A DNA stretch of 64,000 nt, taken from Flavobacteriaceae bacterium. Lineage in GTDB: Bacteria > Bacteroidota > Bacteroidia > Flavobacteriales > Flavobacteriaceae. The DNA lies in NCBI GenBank assembly GCA_002746415.1, contig NVXD01000016.1, positions 124,001 to 188,000 on the forward strand, read 5' to 3'. This document shows positions 1 to 8,434 of the stretch, in pieces (position 1 is the stretch's first letter; each line of letters starts with the position of its first letter). The position numbers and the translations under genes are program-made. Below the pieces are notes generated by a model that was not told where the DNA came from, searched no databases, and saw only the letters and a list, made by a program, of their open reading frames with translations.

Positions 1-1
1 A

Positions 2-901
2 CGTATCCGTCCTAAATCTTTGGAACCTTTTAACTTTGAAGCTGTAAATATGAGCGGGGAACTATGGTTTGCCGAGGGCTTTACTAGTTATTACACCAAC
101 CTTATCCTAAAGAGGTCGGGTTTGATTTCGGAAGAGGAATATGTTAAAGGCTTACAAGGAACCTTCAATTATGTGTGGAATTCTCCAGGCAGGGATTTCT
201 TCAACCCTATAGAAATGAGTTACCAAGCTCCTTTTGTTGATGCTGCCACAGCTGTAGATGAGGTAAATAGAAGAAATACCTTTATCTCTTATTATTCCTA
301 CGGTAGCATGTTAGGTCTAGCTTTAGACTTATCCCTAAGAGAACAACAGTTGAATTTAGACGATTATATGAAATTAGTCTGGAATACATTTGGAAAAACT
401 GCGGTTAATTATACTGTGGATGATTTGAACCAGACATTGAACAGCTATGCGGGAAAGGAATTTGGCAATCATTTTTTTGACAATTATATCTACAAAAGCA
501 ATATGCCAGACTTTAAAAGACTTTTCCTAAGCGTTGGCATTCAATTAATACAAGATACCAGCAAAGTAGCTTATTTTGGAGTATCACTTAGAGACCAAAA
601 AGCAAACAATTATTCCAGATTCAACTCGGCTGCCTATAATGCTGGGTTAACAAAAGGGGATAAAATCATACAACTAGGAAATGAAGAATTAAACAATTCA
701 TCTAATTTGAATGATATCTTAAGTGCCTATAAACCTGATGACACTTTAAGCCTTATTTATGAGCGTTATGGAGAAACGAAAGAAACAGCTATAACCTTAT
801 TAAAAAACCAAAACTACAGCATTTCCTTATTTGAAGAAAATGACATAAAACTCAAGAAAAAAATAAAGGAGCATAGAACTGATTGGCTAGCGGAAAAGTA
901 A
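2..901 (+). CDS. M61 family metallopeptidase (glycyl aminopeptidase-like), C-terminal part, cut by the window edge
   Basis: The reading frame is open to the first base, so the 5' end lies outside the window. The visible part begins RIRPKSLEPF and continues to SGELWFAEGFTSYY. In M61 peptidases this region follows the HExxH zinc helix, and the Glu of WFAEG is the third zinc ligand. The last third (GVSLRDQ, then AYNAGLTKGDKIIQLG) reads as a PDZ domain, as is usual for the family. The family removes N-terminal Gly or Ala from peptides, normally in the periplasm. The HExxH motif itself is not visible here, so activity cannot be judged. The TTG inside the frame at 20 is not the real start. No terminator is evident after the stop. 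Confidence 0.88.
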   Translation, partial: RIRPKSLEPFNFEAVNMSGELWFAEGFTSYYTNLILKRSGLISEEEYVKGLQGTFNYVWNSPGRDFFNPIEMSYQAPFVDAATAVDEVNRRNTFISYYSYGSMLGLALDLSLREQQLNLDDYMKLVWNTFGKTAVNYTVDDLNQTLNSYAGKEFGNHFFDNYIYKSNMPDFKRLFLSVGIQLIQDTSKVAYFGVSLRDQKANNYSRFNSAAYNAGLTKGDKIIQLGNEELNNSSNLNDILSAYKPDDTLSLIYERYGETKETAITLLKNQNYSISLFEENDIKLKKKIKEHRTDWLAEK

Positions 902-1067
902 ACTACTTCAATTGAAATTATAAAGTTGGGGAAGTTAATATAAATTGTAACTGCTTAATTACGTGAGAAAAAGCAATTTCTTTTCTATTGTGGAAATTAG
1001 ATAGGATATGCATATTTTGCACCCTCTTTGATAACAAACTATTATTTGGTCATTACGACCTGACTAA

Positions 1068-1520
1068 TCAATACTCAAATTGTTTATCAAACTGTTTCTT
1101 CAGCAGGGGTATTTGCACAAACAACAATACCGCAAAGATGACAATGGAGTACATAAAGGTATTGGAAATGGTGATGCTTGAAAACACTTTGGGTAATTCA
1201 AAACTAGGCAGTTCAAAACTAGGCAGTTCAAAGGTGGTCACATCATTTAACTTCAAAGAACTGAACCTTCCGGTTTCCTCAAACGGTAAACCAAAAACAA
1301 CATACACCATAAAAGCTAAGGAAACCATAATAATAAAAAACCACATATATTTAGAAATCAAAGGGTTATACTTGGTTACTTCACTTTTTGATACTACTTC
1401 AATATTCGACATAATATTCGCCGTGAAATCTAATGATGGAGATTCTAATGATGTTTCGCTCATCACTTTACCCATCAATTTATCCAAATGCTGATCTATG
1501 TTATCTTTCATAACGCTCAA
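1068..1520 (-). CDS. Two-TM membrane protein downstream of an ECF sigma factor, probable anti-sigma factor
   Basis: This 150-residue protein has a polar N-terminal domain (about 1-55), a membrane segment (about 59-77), a loop and a second membrane segment (about 120-140). Its start overlaps the end of the sigma-factor gene by 20 bases, so the two are probably translationally coupled. An inner-membrane protein encoded directly after an ECF sigma factor is usually its anti-sigma factor; that role is inferred from position, because no zinc-binding ASD motif (HxxxCxxC) is present. The loop contains three tandem SFELP units encoded by near-identical 15-bp repeats at 1195-1232. Translation could also begin at the Met four codons in (1511). 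The family is not otherwise recognised. Confidence 0.75.
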   Translation of the reverse strand: MSVMKDNIDQHLDKLMGKVMSETSLESPSLDFTANIMSNIEVVSKSEVTKYNPLISKYMWFFIIMVSLAFMVYVVFGLPFEETGRFSSLKLNDVTTFELPSFELPSFELPKVFSSITISNTFMYSIVIFAVLLFVQIPLLKKQFDKQFEY

Positions 1521-2157
1521 TTTCTTCTGGTTCCAATCTAGCTTTTAAAATTGTAGCCAATTGTTTTCTACCTCTATAGAGTTTTACCTTTAAATTATTA
1601 ACAGTTCCTCCCATTATTTTTGATATTTCTCTTAATGTCAGTTCTTCAAAATAAAACAAAGTGAGTAAAATAGCATTATCTTTCGACAGTAATTGCAGAC
1701 AATCCTGTATGACTTGCTTACGTTCTTTCTGCTCCATTATATCCAACGCATTGTCCAAGGTCTTTATTTCATTCTCAGTAAAGGTATCAATAGCCACAGT
1801 TCTTTGCTGGCGCTTTTGTTTTTTAAGTCTATCTAGGCATGTATTATAAGTAATTCTATATATCCAAGTAGAAAATTTTGAATCTCCCTTAAAGGAACTT
1901 AAATTTCTATATGCTTTTAAAAAAGTGTCTTGCGCAATTTCTTCTGCCTCTTCCCTACTCTTCAACATCTTCATTGCCAATGTAAAGACCAAATCTTTGT
2001 AACGATCCACCAATACAGCATATGCATTAGTGTCCCCGCCAAGAATGTTGGTTATATATTGCTGATCGTTGGTTGTGTTCATTTGAGTATTGGACGACAA
2101 AATACCTCCTTCGGTTACAAGGATATTGAAAAAATAATTTGAAAATGTTGTAACCAT
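1501..2157 (-). CDS. ECF-type RNA polymerase sigma factor
   Basis: The protein contains sigma region 2 (DRYKDLVFTLAMKML, EEAEEIAQDTFLKAYRNL, FSTWIYRITYNTCLD) and region 4 (LTLFYFEELTLREISKIMG, then VKLYRGRKQL), the layout of group IV sigma factors. It would direct RNA polymerase to a small regulon, probably under control of the overlapping downstream membrane protein. The start is uncertain. The longest form begins at 2157, 32 bases below a TATATTTG element at 2189-2196. Homologues usually start near MNTTNDQQY (ATG at 2082). A TTG at 2100 has a strong AAGGAGG directly upstream, which is unusual for this phylum. The gene is divergent from the DUF6249 gene. Confidence 0.93.
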   Translation of the reverse strand: MVTTFSNYFFNILVTEGGILSSNTQMNTTNDQQYITNILGGDTNAYAVLVDRYKDLVFTLAMKMLKSREEAEEIAQDTFLKAYRNLSSFKGDSKFSTWIYRITYNTCLDRLKKQKRQQRTVAIDTFTENEIKTLDNALDIMEQKERKQVIQDCLQLLSKDNAILLTLFYFEELTLREISKIMGGTVNNLKVKLYRGRKQLATILKARLEPEEIERYER

Positions 2158-2188
2158 AATTAAGAAGCTGTCGTCATAGCCTATGAAA

Positions 2189-2196
2189 CAAATATA
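2189..2196 (-). promoter_or_regulatory. Bacteroidota minus-7 element for the ECF sigma gene
   Basis: TATATTTG on the minus strand matches TA-N2-TTTG exactly and lies 32 bases before the longest possible start codon. No convincing minus-33 TTG is visible. Confidence 0.55.
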
Positions 2197-2265
2197 TTAA
2201 TTATCAATCAGCTTGAAACTTGAGAAAAATACCAAAAACAAGTTAAGCACAAAAAACAAACAGTT

Positions 2266-2616
2266 ATGCATAATTCAGAAATAATAATAATGCCCATTTT
2301 TTTAGGAGTCATTTTCGGAATAGCCTATTTATATTATTCCACTAGAAATAAGGAACGTTTAGCACTCATTGAAAAAGGAGCTGAGGCGAGTATTTTCATG
2401 AGAAGTAAAAAGGGGATTGCGGCACCTATATGGAAAATACTCATCTTAAATATATCATTATTAATGATGGGTATAGGGATTGGAATTTTCATTGCATCTA
2501 TAATTCATGAAATGGGAGTTGATGACGACATTGCATACCCAGGGACTATTTTTCTTATGGCGGGGATAGCGCTATTTGTTGGGTTTACTATGACTAAAAA
2601 TTTGGACAAAGAATAG
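2266..2616 (+). CDS. DUF6249-family small membrane protein
   Basis: This 116-residue protein has three predicted membrane helices: about 7-24, then 53-78 and 88-107 after a short loop. The motif RNKERLALIEKG after the first helix is characteristic of DUF6249 proteins, which are common next to ECF sigma/anti-sigma genes in Flavobacteriia. The gene is divergent from the sigma factor. Function is unknown, and a role in the same stress response is only suggested by position. A clear rho-independent terminator follows. Confidence 0.85.
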   Translation: MHNSEIIIMPIFLGVIFGIAYLYYSTRNKERLALIEKGAEASIFMRSKKGIAAPIWKILILNISLLMMGIGIGIFIASIIHEMGVDDDIAYPGTIFLMAGIALFVGFTMTKNLDKE

Positions 2617-2640
2617 CCTAATCACTCCAATTTACTTATA

Positions 2641-2669
2641 AAACGCTCCTTTTTAAGGGGCGTTTTTTA
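2641..2669 (+). terminator. Rho-independent terminator after the DUF6249 gene
   Basis: The arms ACGCTCC and GGGGCGT pair, with one G-U, around a short T-rich loop and are followed by six T residues. Confidence 0.85.
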
Positions 2670-2724
2670 TTTACCGCTACTCATTTTGAGGTCTGAAATC
2701 TGAGGAATATCAATTTTAGTTCTT

Positions 2725-2800
2725 AGATTTCTCAATCGTTCCTCATTTCGAAAGGACATATGGAGGTTATAAACGTCATTTCGATTGTAAAGAGAAATCT
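2725..2800. repeat. REP-like inverted repeat between convergent genes
   Basis: AGATTTCTC followed by AATCG (2725-2738) is mirrored by CGATT (2782-2786) and GAGAAATCT (2792-2800). Inside are two direct copies of CATTTCGA (2744-2751 and 2777-2784). From memory, similar GTCATTTCGA...GAGAAATCT elements are dispersed in flavobacterial genomes. The right arm touches the stop codon of the VF530 gene. Confidence 0.5.
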
Positions 2801-3033
2801 TAAAAGTCCTTCCCTTGTTTCTTCAATACCTTCAAATACAGCGTTTCCACCTTGGTTCTAGCCCATGGTGTTCTTCGCAAAAATTTTAAACTAGATTTCA
2901 TGGAAGGATTTTCATTAAAGCATTTAATATTAATCCTATGTCCCAACTGCTCCCATCCATAATAGGCCACCAAATCAGTAATGATTTGTTCTAATTTTAC
3001 ACCGTGCAATGGATTGTTGGGTTGTGTAGTCAA
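2800..3033 (-). CDS. VF530 family (DUF2132) DNA-binding protein
   Basis: This 77-residue protein carries the family signature [21 protein letters not shown] near the N-terminus and [16 protein letters not shown] in the middle. Its length is normal for VF530/DUF2132, a small helical family believed to bind DNA. Its start lies only two bases after the stop of the RNA helicase gene, so the two should be co-transcribed. The C-terminal [11 protein letters not shown] is basic. Confidence 0.88.
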   Translation of the reverse strand: MTTQPNNPLHGVKLEQIITDLVAYYGWEQLGHRINIKCFNENPSMKSSLKFLRRTPWARTKVETLYLKVLKKQGKDF

Positions 3034-3035
3034 AA

Positions 3036-4325
3036 TTAATTCCGGTTGGCGTTTCGGTTATTGTTCCTACTGGGCTTATTGCTGTTTCTTCTTCTGTTTG
3101 AGTTACCCCCAGCATTGGAATTTCTATTTCTATTTCCAGAACCACCTCGCCCAGAACGTTGTCCTTGCTTGATGGGTTCAGTAGAAGCATTAGGGTCTGG
3201 TTCAAACCCCTCAATAATTTGCTTTTCTATTTTCATACCAATCAGCTTTTCAATATCTCTTAAATAGCTGGTTTCATCAGCACTAACCAAGGAGATTGCC
3301 TCTCCATGTGCTCCTGCTCTACCTGTTCTCCCAATTCGGTGTACATAATCCTCGGATATATTGGGTAATTCAAAATTAACCACATGAGGAAGTAAAGGAA
3401 TATCCAATCCCCTTGCAGCAATATCTGTTGCTACCAAAACCCTAACAGAGCCATCTTTAAACCCTGCCAATGCCTTTGTTCTAGCACCCTGACTTTTATT
3501 TCCATGAATGGCTGCAGCTGAAATTTGATCGCTAATCATTTTCTTGCACAGCTTATTAGCACCATGCTTTGTTCTTGCAAAAACCAGTACTTGTTTCCAA
3601 TCCCCTTCAGAAATCAATTTAATGATTAATCCCGTTTTCTTTTCTTTGGCAACCCTGTATACTTTCTGTATGATTTTATCAACTGTAGTGTTCTCCGGAG
3701 TAGCCTCTACTAAAATAGGGTGGTTCAAAATATCATTTGCCAATCTTTTAATGTCTTTAGAAAAGGTGGCAGAAAACAATAGATTTTGCCTTTGTCTAGG
3801 CATCAATCCCATTATTTTCTTGATATCGCGCAAGAAACCCATATCCAACATTCTGTCTGCCTCATCTAAAACCAGTATTTCAATTTTAGAAAGGGACAAT
3901 GCCCCTTGATTGAGCAGATCCAGCAAACGTCCTGGTGTGGCAATCAATATATCCACCCCATTTTTTAAGGTGGCAATTTGTGGTCGCTGATTGACACCAC
4001 CAAATATCACAGAAGATCTAATGTTTAGGAATTCACTGTATTCCTTTACATTATCATGGACCTGCGCGGCCAATTCGCGCGTAGGAGTCAGTACTAAAGC
4101 CCGAATAGGCCTATGCCGCAAAGGCTGTCCACTGGACAATATTTGCAACATGGGCAGCGTAAAGCCTGCTGTTTTACCCGTTCCTGTTTGTGCAGATGCC
4201 AATACATCTTTACGCTCTAAAATTAAGGGAATGGCTTTTTCTTGTATAGGTGATGGCTCTGTATATCCTTTTTTTGTAACTGCTTTTAGCAAAGCATCGG
4301 ATAACCCCAATGATTTAAATGTCAT
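3036..4325 (-). CDS. DEAD-box ATP-dependent RNA helicase, RhlE-like
   Basis: All helicase motifs are present in order: Q motif ([11 protein letters not shown]), Walker [17 protein letters not shown], the DEAD box in [16 protein letters not shown] in LFSATF, and motif [14 protein letters not shown]. The last 60 residues are a low-complexity Arg/Asn/Gly/Ser tail, typical of RhlE-type helicases and probably RNA-binding. The likely roles are ribosome assembly and RNA remodelling, with cold adaptation an inference from the family. I place the start at the ATG at 4325 ([10 protein letters not shown]). The longer GTG form at 4343 falls inside the minus-7 promoter element. VF530 follows in the same operon. 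Confidence 0.95.
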   Translation of the reverse strand: MTFKSLGLSDALLKAVTKKGYTEPSPIQEKAIPLILERKDVLASAQTGTGKTAGFTLPMLQILSSGQPLRHRPIRALVLTPTRELAAQVHDNVKEYSEFLNIRSSVIFGGVNQRPQIATLKNGVDILIATPGRLLDLLNQGALSLSKIEILVLDEADRMLDMGFLRDIKKIMGLMPRQRQNLLFSATFSKDIKRLANDILNHPILVEATPENTTVDKIIQKVYRVAKEKKTGLIIKLISEGDWKQVLVFARTKHGANKLCKKMISDQISAAAIHGNKSQGARTKALAGFKDGSVRVLVATDIAARGLDIPLLPHVVNFELPNISEDYVHRIGRTGRAGAHGEAISLVSADETSYLRDIEKLIGMKIEKQIIEGFEPDPNASTEPIKQGQRSGRGGSGNRNRNSNAGGNSNRRRNSNKPSRNNNRNANRN

Positions 4326-4342
4326 ATATCTTCTTGAAGCCA

Positions 4343-4350
4343 CAAAGGTA
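4343..4350 (-). promoter_or_regulatory. Minus-7 element for the RNA helicase operon
   Basis: TACCTTTG on the minus strand lies 17 bases upstream of the ATG at 4325. It overlaps the alternative GTG start and so excludes it. Confidence 0.65.
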
Positions 4351-4437
4351 CTGCTAATTTTTCCATGATATTCTATTTACTTGACTTTGAAAGAAAAAGA
4401 AATTAACTTAGTAGACTTTATAAAACCAAAACAAACT

Positions 4438-5790
4438 ATGGAATCCAATAACAGAAGAAATTTCTTAAAAAAATCAGCATTGGGAGCAACAGCCTTTGCA
4501 ATGCCCTTACCAATGTTTCCTTCTTCAATTTTAGGAGCAAATGACAGGCTAAACCTTGGCCTTATTGGATGCAAAGGCATGGGGTGGAGTGATACTCTAT
4601 CCGTTTTAAAAAACTCCGGTGTAAAACTTATTGGGTTGTGTGATGTAGACCAAAATGTATTGGACCAACGTTTGTCTGAAATTGATAAAATAGAAGGCCA
4701 GGATTCCAAGAAAGTAAAAACCTATGGAGATTATAGGGAGCTTTTGGATAATAAGGACATAGACATTGTTATTATTGGCACTCCAGACCATTGGCATTGT
4801 AAGATGATGGTAGATGCCTGTGAAGCGGGGAAACAAATTTATGTAGAGAAACCTATTGCAAATACTATTGAAGAATGCCAAATAATGCTACAAGCGGCAA
4901 AAAAATACAATTCGGTGGTACAGGTTGGGCAATGGCAACGCAGTGGGCCACACTATAAAAAAGCTATTGAAATCGTACAATCTGGCGTCCTTGGAAAAAT
5001 AAGATTGGTAAAAGTATGGGCTTACCAAGGTTGGATGCGCCCAGTGCCTATTGTTGCAGATTCAGCCGTTCCCAAGGGAGTAGATTACCAAGGGTGGCTA
5101 GGTCCTGCACCTTCTCGTCCTTTTAACGCCAACCGATTCCACTTTAATTTTAGATGGTTTTGGGATTATGCAGGTGGTTTAATGACCGATTGGGGTGTAC
5201 ATGAAATTGATATTGCCTTATTTGCTATGAAGGCTTTGGCACCAAAATCAATAATGGCAAGCGGTGGAAAACTAGCCTATCCAGATGATGCTTCCGAAAC
5301 ACCAGACACCTTACAAGCACTATTTGAGTTTGAAGGTTTTAACATGCAATGGGAACACGCCACAGGAATAGACCTTGGTCCATACCAAAAGCCAGAAGGA
5401 ATTGCCTTTATTGGCAACAATGCCACTTTAGTACTTAACAGAGGTGGTTATGAGGTGCTTTATGAAAAAGAACGAGATGGTTACAACGGATGGGGAGATA
5501 ACAAAATTGAACCCATTGCCAATATGGGCGTACCGGAAGGTGTAAATTATTTGGATTTGCACACCACAAACTTTGTTGATGCGGTACGTGCCGATGACCC
5601 AAGTAGCCTTAATACCTATATAGAATCTGGCAGTGTAGCTGCAATAAATGCTCAAATGGGTAATATTGCCTTTAAAACAGGTGAAAAATTATACTGGAAT
5701 GCCGAAAACAATAATTTTGGGGATAATGAAAAGGCAAATGCATTGATTAAAGCAAAGTATCATAATGGTATTGAACTGCCTATGGTATAA
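4438..5790 (+). CDS. Gfo/Idh/MocA family oxidoreductase with Tat signal
   Basis: From the ATG at 4438 the protein begins MESNNRRNFLKKSALGATAFA, a twin-arginine signal, so folded enzyme with bound cofactor is probably exported to the periplasm. The mature part opens with a Rossmann fold (LNLGLIGCKGMGW) and contains IVIIGTPDHWHC and VEKPIANTIEE, the conserved dinucleotide-binding and EKP motifs of the Gfo/Idh/MocA family. The C-terminal part (FRWFWDYAGGLMTDWGVHEID) matches exported family members that act on sugars or glycans with NAD(P). The substrate cannot be read from sequence. The TTG extension at 4381 would spoil the Tat signal. The gene appears monocistronic. Confidence 0.9.
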   Translation: MESNNRRNFLKKSALGATAFAMPLPMFPSSILGANDRLNLGLIGCKGMGWSDTLSVLKNSGVKLIGLCDVDQNVLDQRLSEIDKIEGQDSKKVKTYGDYRELLDNKDIDIVIIGTPDHWHCKMMVDACEAGKQIYVEKPIANTIEECQIMLQAAKKYNSVVQVGQWQRSGPHYKKAIEIVQSGVLGKIRLVKVWAYQGWMRPVPIVADSAVPKGVDYQGWLGPAPSRPFNANRFHFNFRWFWDYAGGLMTDWGVHEIDIALFAMKALAPKSIMASGGKLAYPDDASETPDTLQALFEFEGFNMQWEHATGIDLGPYQKPEGIAFIGNNATLVLNRGGYEVLYEKERDGYNGWGDNKIEPIANMGVPEGVNYLDLHTTNFVDAVRADDPSSLNTYIESGSVAAINAQMGNIAFKTGEKLYWNAENNNFGDNEKANALIKAKYHNGIELPMV

Positions 5791-5808
5791 TCTTTTATTG
5801 CACTTTAG

Positions 5809-6027
5809 GCATTGAGCCATTTAAACAATGGCGCTGGAATCACTAATATTTCAACTGGATAAACCCGATTCACACTACCCGGGTATTCCGCTTACGCGGC
5901 AATGAAAGAGGCAGTGGAAGTCCTTTCGAAATATCAAACAAAAGAATTTGGAGATAGAAAAATAAGGGTAAGTATAATACCCCCTAATGCTATTGAAACT
6001 GGTTTTGGTGGTGGAGTCCATTTATAA
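5809..6027 (+). pseudogene. Remnant of a short-chain dehydrogenase/reductase (SDR) gene
   Basis: One frame reads HLNNGAGITNISTG, a stop codon (TAA at 5860-5862), then TRFTLPGYSAYAAMK and onward to IRVSIIPPNAIETGFGGG. This is the back half of a classical SDR: the catalytic Ser in NISTG, the YxxxK dyad in YSAYAAMK, and the strand before the PG/IET loop. The Rossmann GxxxGIG half is missing. The frame has an internal stop, no start codon, and ends soon after GGG. It is a decayed fragment, probably left by a deletion between the oxidoreductase and the VOC gene. Confidence 0.8.
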
Positions 6028-6084
6028 AAGTAACAATTAACTAATCTAAAAATACCCCTGACATGTTTTGACATATACCCAATT

Positions 6085-6092
6085 TATATTTG
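6085..6092 (+). promoter_or_regulatory. Minus-7 element for the VOC gene
   Basis: TATATTTG lies 29 bases before the ATG. A TTTTG sits at 6066-6070, 14 bases upstream, which is closer than the usual 17-23. Confidence 0.6.
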
Positions 6093-6121
6093 CATTAGTT
6101 TAATAATATAAAAAGTATATC

Positions 6122-6487
6122 ATGACAAATGCAATCAATTGGTTTGAAATCCCAGTAACAAATTTTGAAAGAGCAAAAAAGTTTTATAGCTCCGTATTGG
6201 ATACAGAAATTACGGATGCTCCGATGCCCAATATGAAATATGGCGTATTTAAATATGCCGTGAACGGTGTTGGTGGTGGAATTATTGAAGCGGAGGGCTG
6301 CAAACCATCGAAAGACGGTGTAACCATTTATCTTCCTGGTGGCGATGATTTAAGCGAGCCATTAGCAAGAGTAGAAGCTGCAGGAGGCACTATTATCATC
6401 CCTAAAACCGGTATTGGTGAAAATGGCTTCATGGCACAACTTATAGACACAGAGGGGAATAGAGTCGCACTTCATTCTATGAATTAA
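6122..6487 (+). CDS. VOC family (glyoxalase/bleomycin-resistance-like) protein
   Basis: This 121-residue protein opens with INWFEIPVTNFERAKKFYSSVL, the first beta-alpha-beta unit of the vicinal oxygen chelate fold. It closes with ENGFMAQLIDTEGNRVALHSMN, the usual last strands of that fold. Members bind a divalent metal and act on small molecules or sequester drugs, but the substrate is not evident. The WYL-domain regulator follows 50 bases downstream, a pairing that suggests local control. The upstream SDR relic may once have belonged to the same detoxification cluster (inference). Confidence 0.9.
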   Translation: MTNAINWFEIPVTNFERAKKFYSSVLDTEITDAPMPNMKYGVFKYAVNGVGGGIIEAEGCKPSKDGVTIYLPGGDDLSEPLARVEAAGGTIIIPKTGIGENGFMAQLIDTEGNRVALHSMN

Positions 6488-6501
6488 ATCTTTAAAACAG
6501 C

Positions 6502-6528
6502 ATAGCGGACCCAATTTGGGTTCGCTAT
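6502..6528. promoter_or_regulatory. 27-bp near-perfect palindrome overlapping the WYL regulator promoter
   Basis: Two 13-base arms (ATAGCGGACCCAA and TTGGGTTCGCTAT, one mismatch that would be G-U in RNA) flank a single T. The right arm overlaps the minus-7 element. It could be an operator for autoregulation or the terminator stem of the VOC gene, but there is no T tract. Confidence 0.6.
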
Positions 6529-6533
6529 CTTTG
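6526..6533 (+). promoter_or_regulatory. Minus-7 element immediately before the WYL regulator
   Basis: TATCTTTG ends only four bases before the ATG at 6538, so the transcript would be nearly leaderless. Confidence 0.6.
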
Positions 6534-6537
6534 TGTT

Positions 6538-7284
6538 ATGTCGCAGCTAGCCAGACTCATTTCTATTTTAACCCTTTTAAAGTCTAAACGGATTTTAACA
6601 GCAACCGAACTTTCGGAAAAATACGATATAAGTGTCAGGACCGTTTATCGCGATATCAAAAAACTCATTGAGGCTGGTGTACCAGTCATTACCATTGAGG
6701 GGCGAGGGTATTCTTTGATGGACGGCTATTCTGTGGCTCCGGTACAGTTTACAGAAAAACAGGCCAATGCTCTGATTACTGCAAAGCATTTGGTGGGCAA
6801 AACCAATGATTCTTCCTTTATAGAAAATTTTGAGGATGCCCTTACGAAGGTCAAATCTGTTTTTAGAACTTCTATCCAGGAAAAAAGTGAAATGTTGAAC
6901 AGCAAAATTTTTGTGTTTGACACGAAAACTATAAAAGTACCTAGTAATGCGCTATCTGAAATACAATTGGCGATTACCAATTTTAATTATACAGAAATAA
7001 ATTATCGTAAGGCAGATGACCCAAACATTACTTTTAGAAAAATAGAACCCAGTGCTATTTATTCATCCGACAATAAATGGATACTAATAGCTTGGTGCCA
7101 CCTAAGGAAAGACTATAGATCCTTTAGAATTGACAGAATACAGCATTTTAAAATACTTCCAGAAAAATTTGAGAATAGGAATTTTAGTCTGCAAACCTAT
7201 TTTCAATACGACCCCTATAAGGACAAGGAGTACAAAAAAACAAACACGGATAGTTTGTGTAATTCTATAAAAGGCAGCTCATAG
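6538..7284 (+). CDS. YafY-type HTH/WYL-domain transcriptional regulator
   Basis: Residues 1-60 form an HTH_11 winged helix (ARLISILTLLKSKRILTATELSEKYDISVRTVYRDI, then GVPVITIEGRGYSL). The C-terminal part carries a WYL-type domain around KWILIAWCHLRKDYRSFRIDRI. WYL domains sense small ligands or nucleic acids. The length of 248 residues is normal for YafY-like regulators. The adjacent VOC gene is the most likely target, and the palindrome at 6502-6528 is a candidate binding site. The next gene is more than 240 bases away, so the gene probably ends its transcript. Confidence 0.9.
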   Translation: MSQLARLISILTLLKSKRILTATELSEKYDISVRTVYRDIKKLIEAGVPVITIEGRGYSLMDGYSVAPVQFTEKQANALITAKHLVGKTNDSSFIENFEDALTKVKSVFRTSIQEKSEMLNSKIFVFDTKTIKVPSNALSEIQLAITNFNYTEINYRKADDPNITFRKIEPSAIYSSDNKWILIAWCHLRKDYRSFRIDRIQHFKILPEKFENRNFSLQTYFQYDPYKDKEYKKTNTDSLCNSIKGSS

Positions 7285-7525
7285 GGCCTGCAAGGTGATT
7301 ATTTTTTAAATAAATTCTACAAATAGTATTAGCAAATTGCGTTTTATATGCAGAATCTGACTTTTGTTTTAGTTAAAATAAATGAAATGAACCATACCCC
7401 TAGAATAACAAAACACCTCTATTCCCACCTTTTTCAGATTTTCTTATCATAAAACACTAAAAACCTGTAACCTAAACTTATTCATAGTCGTCATAGGTGA
7501 TATTATTCATCAATTAAAACGACAT

Positions 7526-8320
7526 ATGAAATCAAAATTAGTACTAGCATGTTTAATTTTTGTTGGATCTACAATTGCAATCCATCAAATTCATGCACAA
7601 AAACAAGACCCCACTCCCCCATCAAAAAACCTTAGTCAGACTATTTTAGAACTGGACAGTTCTTTTTGGGAATCCTACAATACTTGCAATATTGAAGGCT
7701 TTCAAAAATTCTTAACCCAAGATGTTGAGTTTTATCATGATAAGGGAGGATTGACTGTTTCGCGAACTGCATTAATGGAAGCCATTAATACTGGGTTGTG
7801 CAGTGATAATGGCCCAAAAATGAGGAGAGTTGCCAAGGAAGGCACCATAGCCGTTTATCCTATTGCCAATTATGGCGCAATCATTACTGGGGAGCATTTA
7901 TTTTATCAAAAAAATGGAGATAAAAAAGAAAGATTAGTGGAAAAAGCCAAGTTCACTCATATCTGGCAGCACAAAGATAATACCTGGAAAATGTCTCGCG
8001 TCTTAAGCTATGACCACCAAGCTATTTCAGAAAATAGTTCAAAAAAAGAAGTCCAACTAACCACTGAAACCCTGCAGGAATTTACTGGTACTTATCGCAT
8101 TTCAGATAATAAAACTATTAATGTATCCATTGAAGGTAAGACCCTTAAAATAAAGGGAAACAACCATATAATGATTGTTTATCCTGAATCTATAACATTA
8201 TTTTACCACAAAGAAGCGCCCTTAGAATTTGAATTCATAAAGGATGATATGGGCTTGGTCCATAAATTCACTATCCGTGAAAATGGTACTGTTGTAGATG
8301 AGGCTATTCGCATTAAGTAA
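7526..8320 (+). CDS. Exported NTF2-like (DUF4440) protein
   Basis: A signal peptide (residues 1-24, ending IHQIHAQ) precedes an NTF2/SnoaL-like cone fold of the DUF4440 type. The segment ILELDSSFWESYNTCNIEGFQKFLTQDVEFYHD is the characteristic first helix and strand, and FTHIWQHKDNTWKMSRVLSYDHQ is the closing strand pair. Residues 185-264 form an extra all-beta C-terminal domain (EFTGTYRISDN...IEGKTLKIKG), resembling the lipocalin-like tails of exported hydrolases. The role is unknown; the NTF2 fold may bind a small molecule. The 241 bases before it contain no clear promoter element. Confidence 0.8.
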   Translation: MKSKLVLACLIFVGSTIAIHQIHAQKQDPTPPSKNLSQTILELDSSFWESYNTCNIEGFQKFLTQDVEFYHDKGGLTVSRTALMEAINTGLCSDNGPKMRRVAKEGTIAVYPIANYGAIITGEHLFYQKNGDKKERLVEKAKFTHIWQHKDNTWKMSRVLSYDHQAISENSSKKEVQLTTETLQEFTGTYRISDNKTINVSIEGKTLKIKGNNHIMIVYPESITLFYHKEAPLEFEFIKDDMGLVHKFTIRENGTVVDEAIRIK

Positions 8321-8403
8321 AGGATACTTGCTCTTGTTTTGGAAATTCTTGATTTAATTTTTAGTCTTGGCTAAAATATTTTTTTTATACTCATAAATAT
8401 ATG

Positions 8404-8411
8404 TAGCTTTG
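8404..8411 (+). promoter_or_regulatory. Minus-7 element for the di-heme oxidoreductase operon
   Basis: TAGCTTTG matches TA-N2-TTTG and lies 24 bases before the ATG at 8435. No minus-33 TTG is seen at normal spacing. Confidence 0.6.
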
Positions 8412-8434
8412 TGCCCATATAAGTATTGGTATTA

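Larger units (their letters stand above)
5791..6121 (+). other. 331-bp intergenic stretch holding a short-chain dehydrogenase relic and the VOC promoter
   Basis: Apart from the dehydrogenase remnant (5809-6027) and the TATATTTG promoter element (6085-6092), I see nothing else here. No terminator hairpin follows the upstream oxidoreductase gene. Confidence 0.7.

Noticed and set aside
988-1494. 168-codon plus-strand frame opposite the putative anti-sigma gene
   Set aside because: It is antisense to a gene with membrane helices and sigma coupling, has no recognisable domain and low-complexity GSSKL repeats that mirror the other strand.
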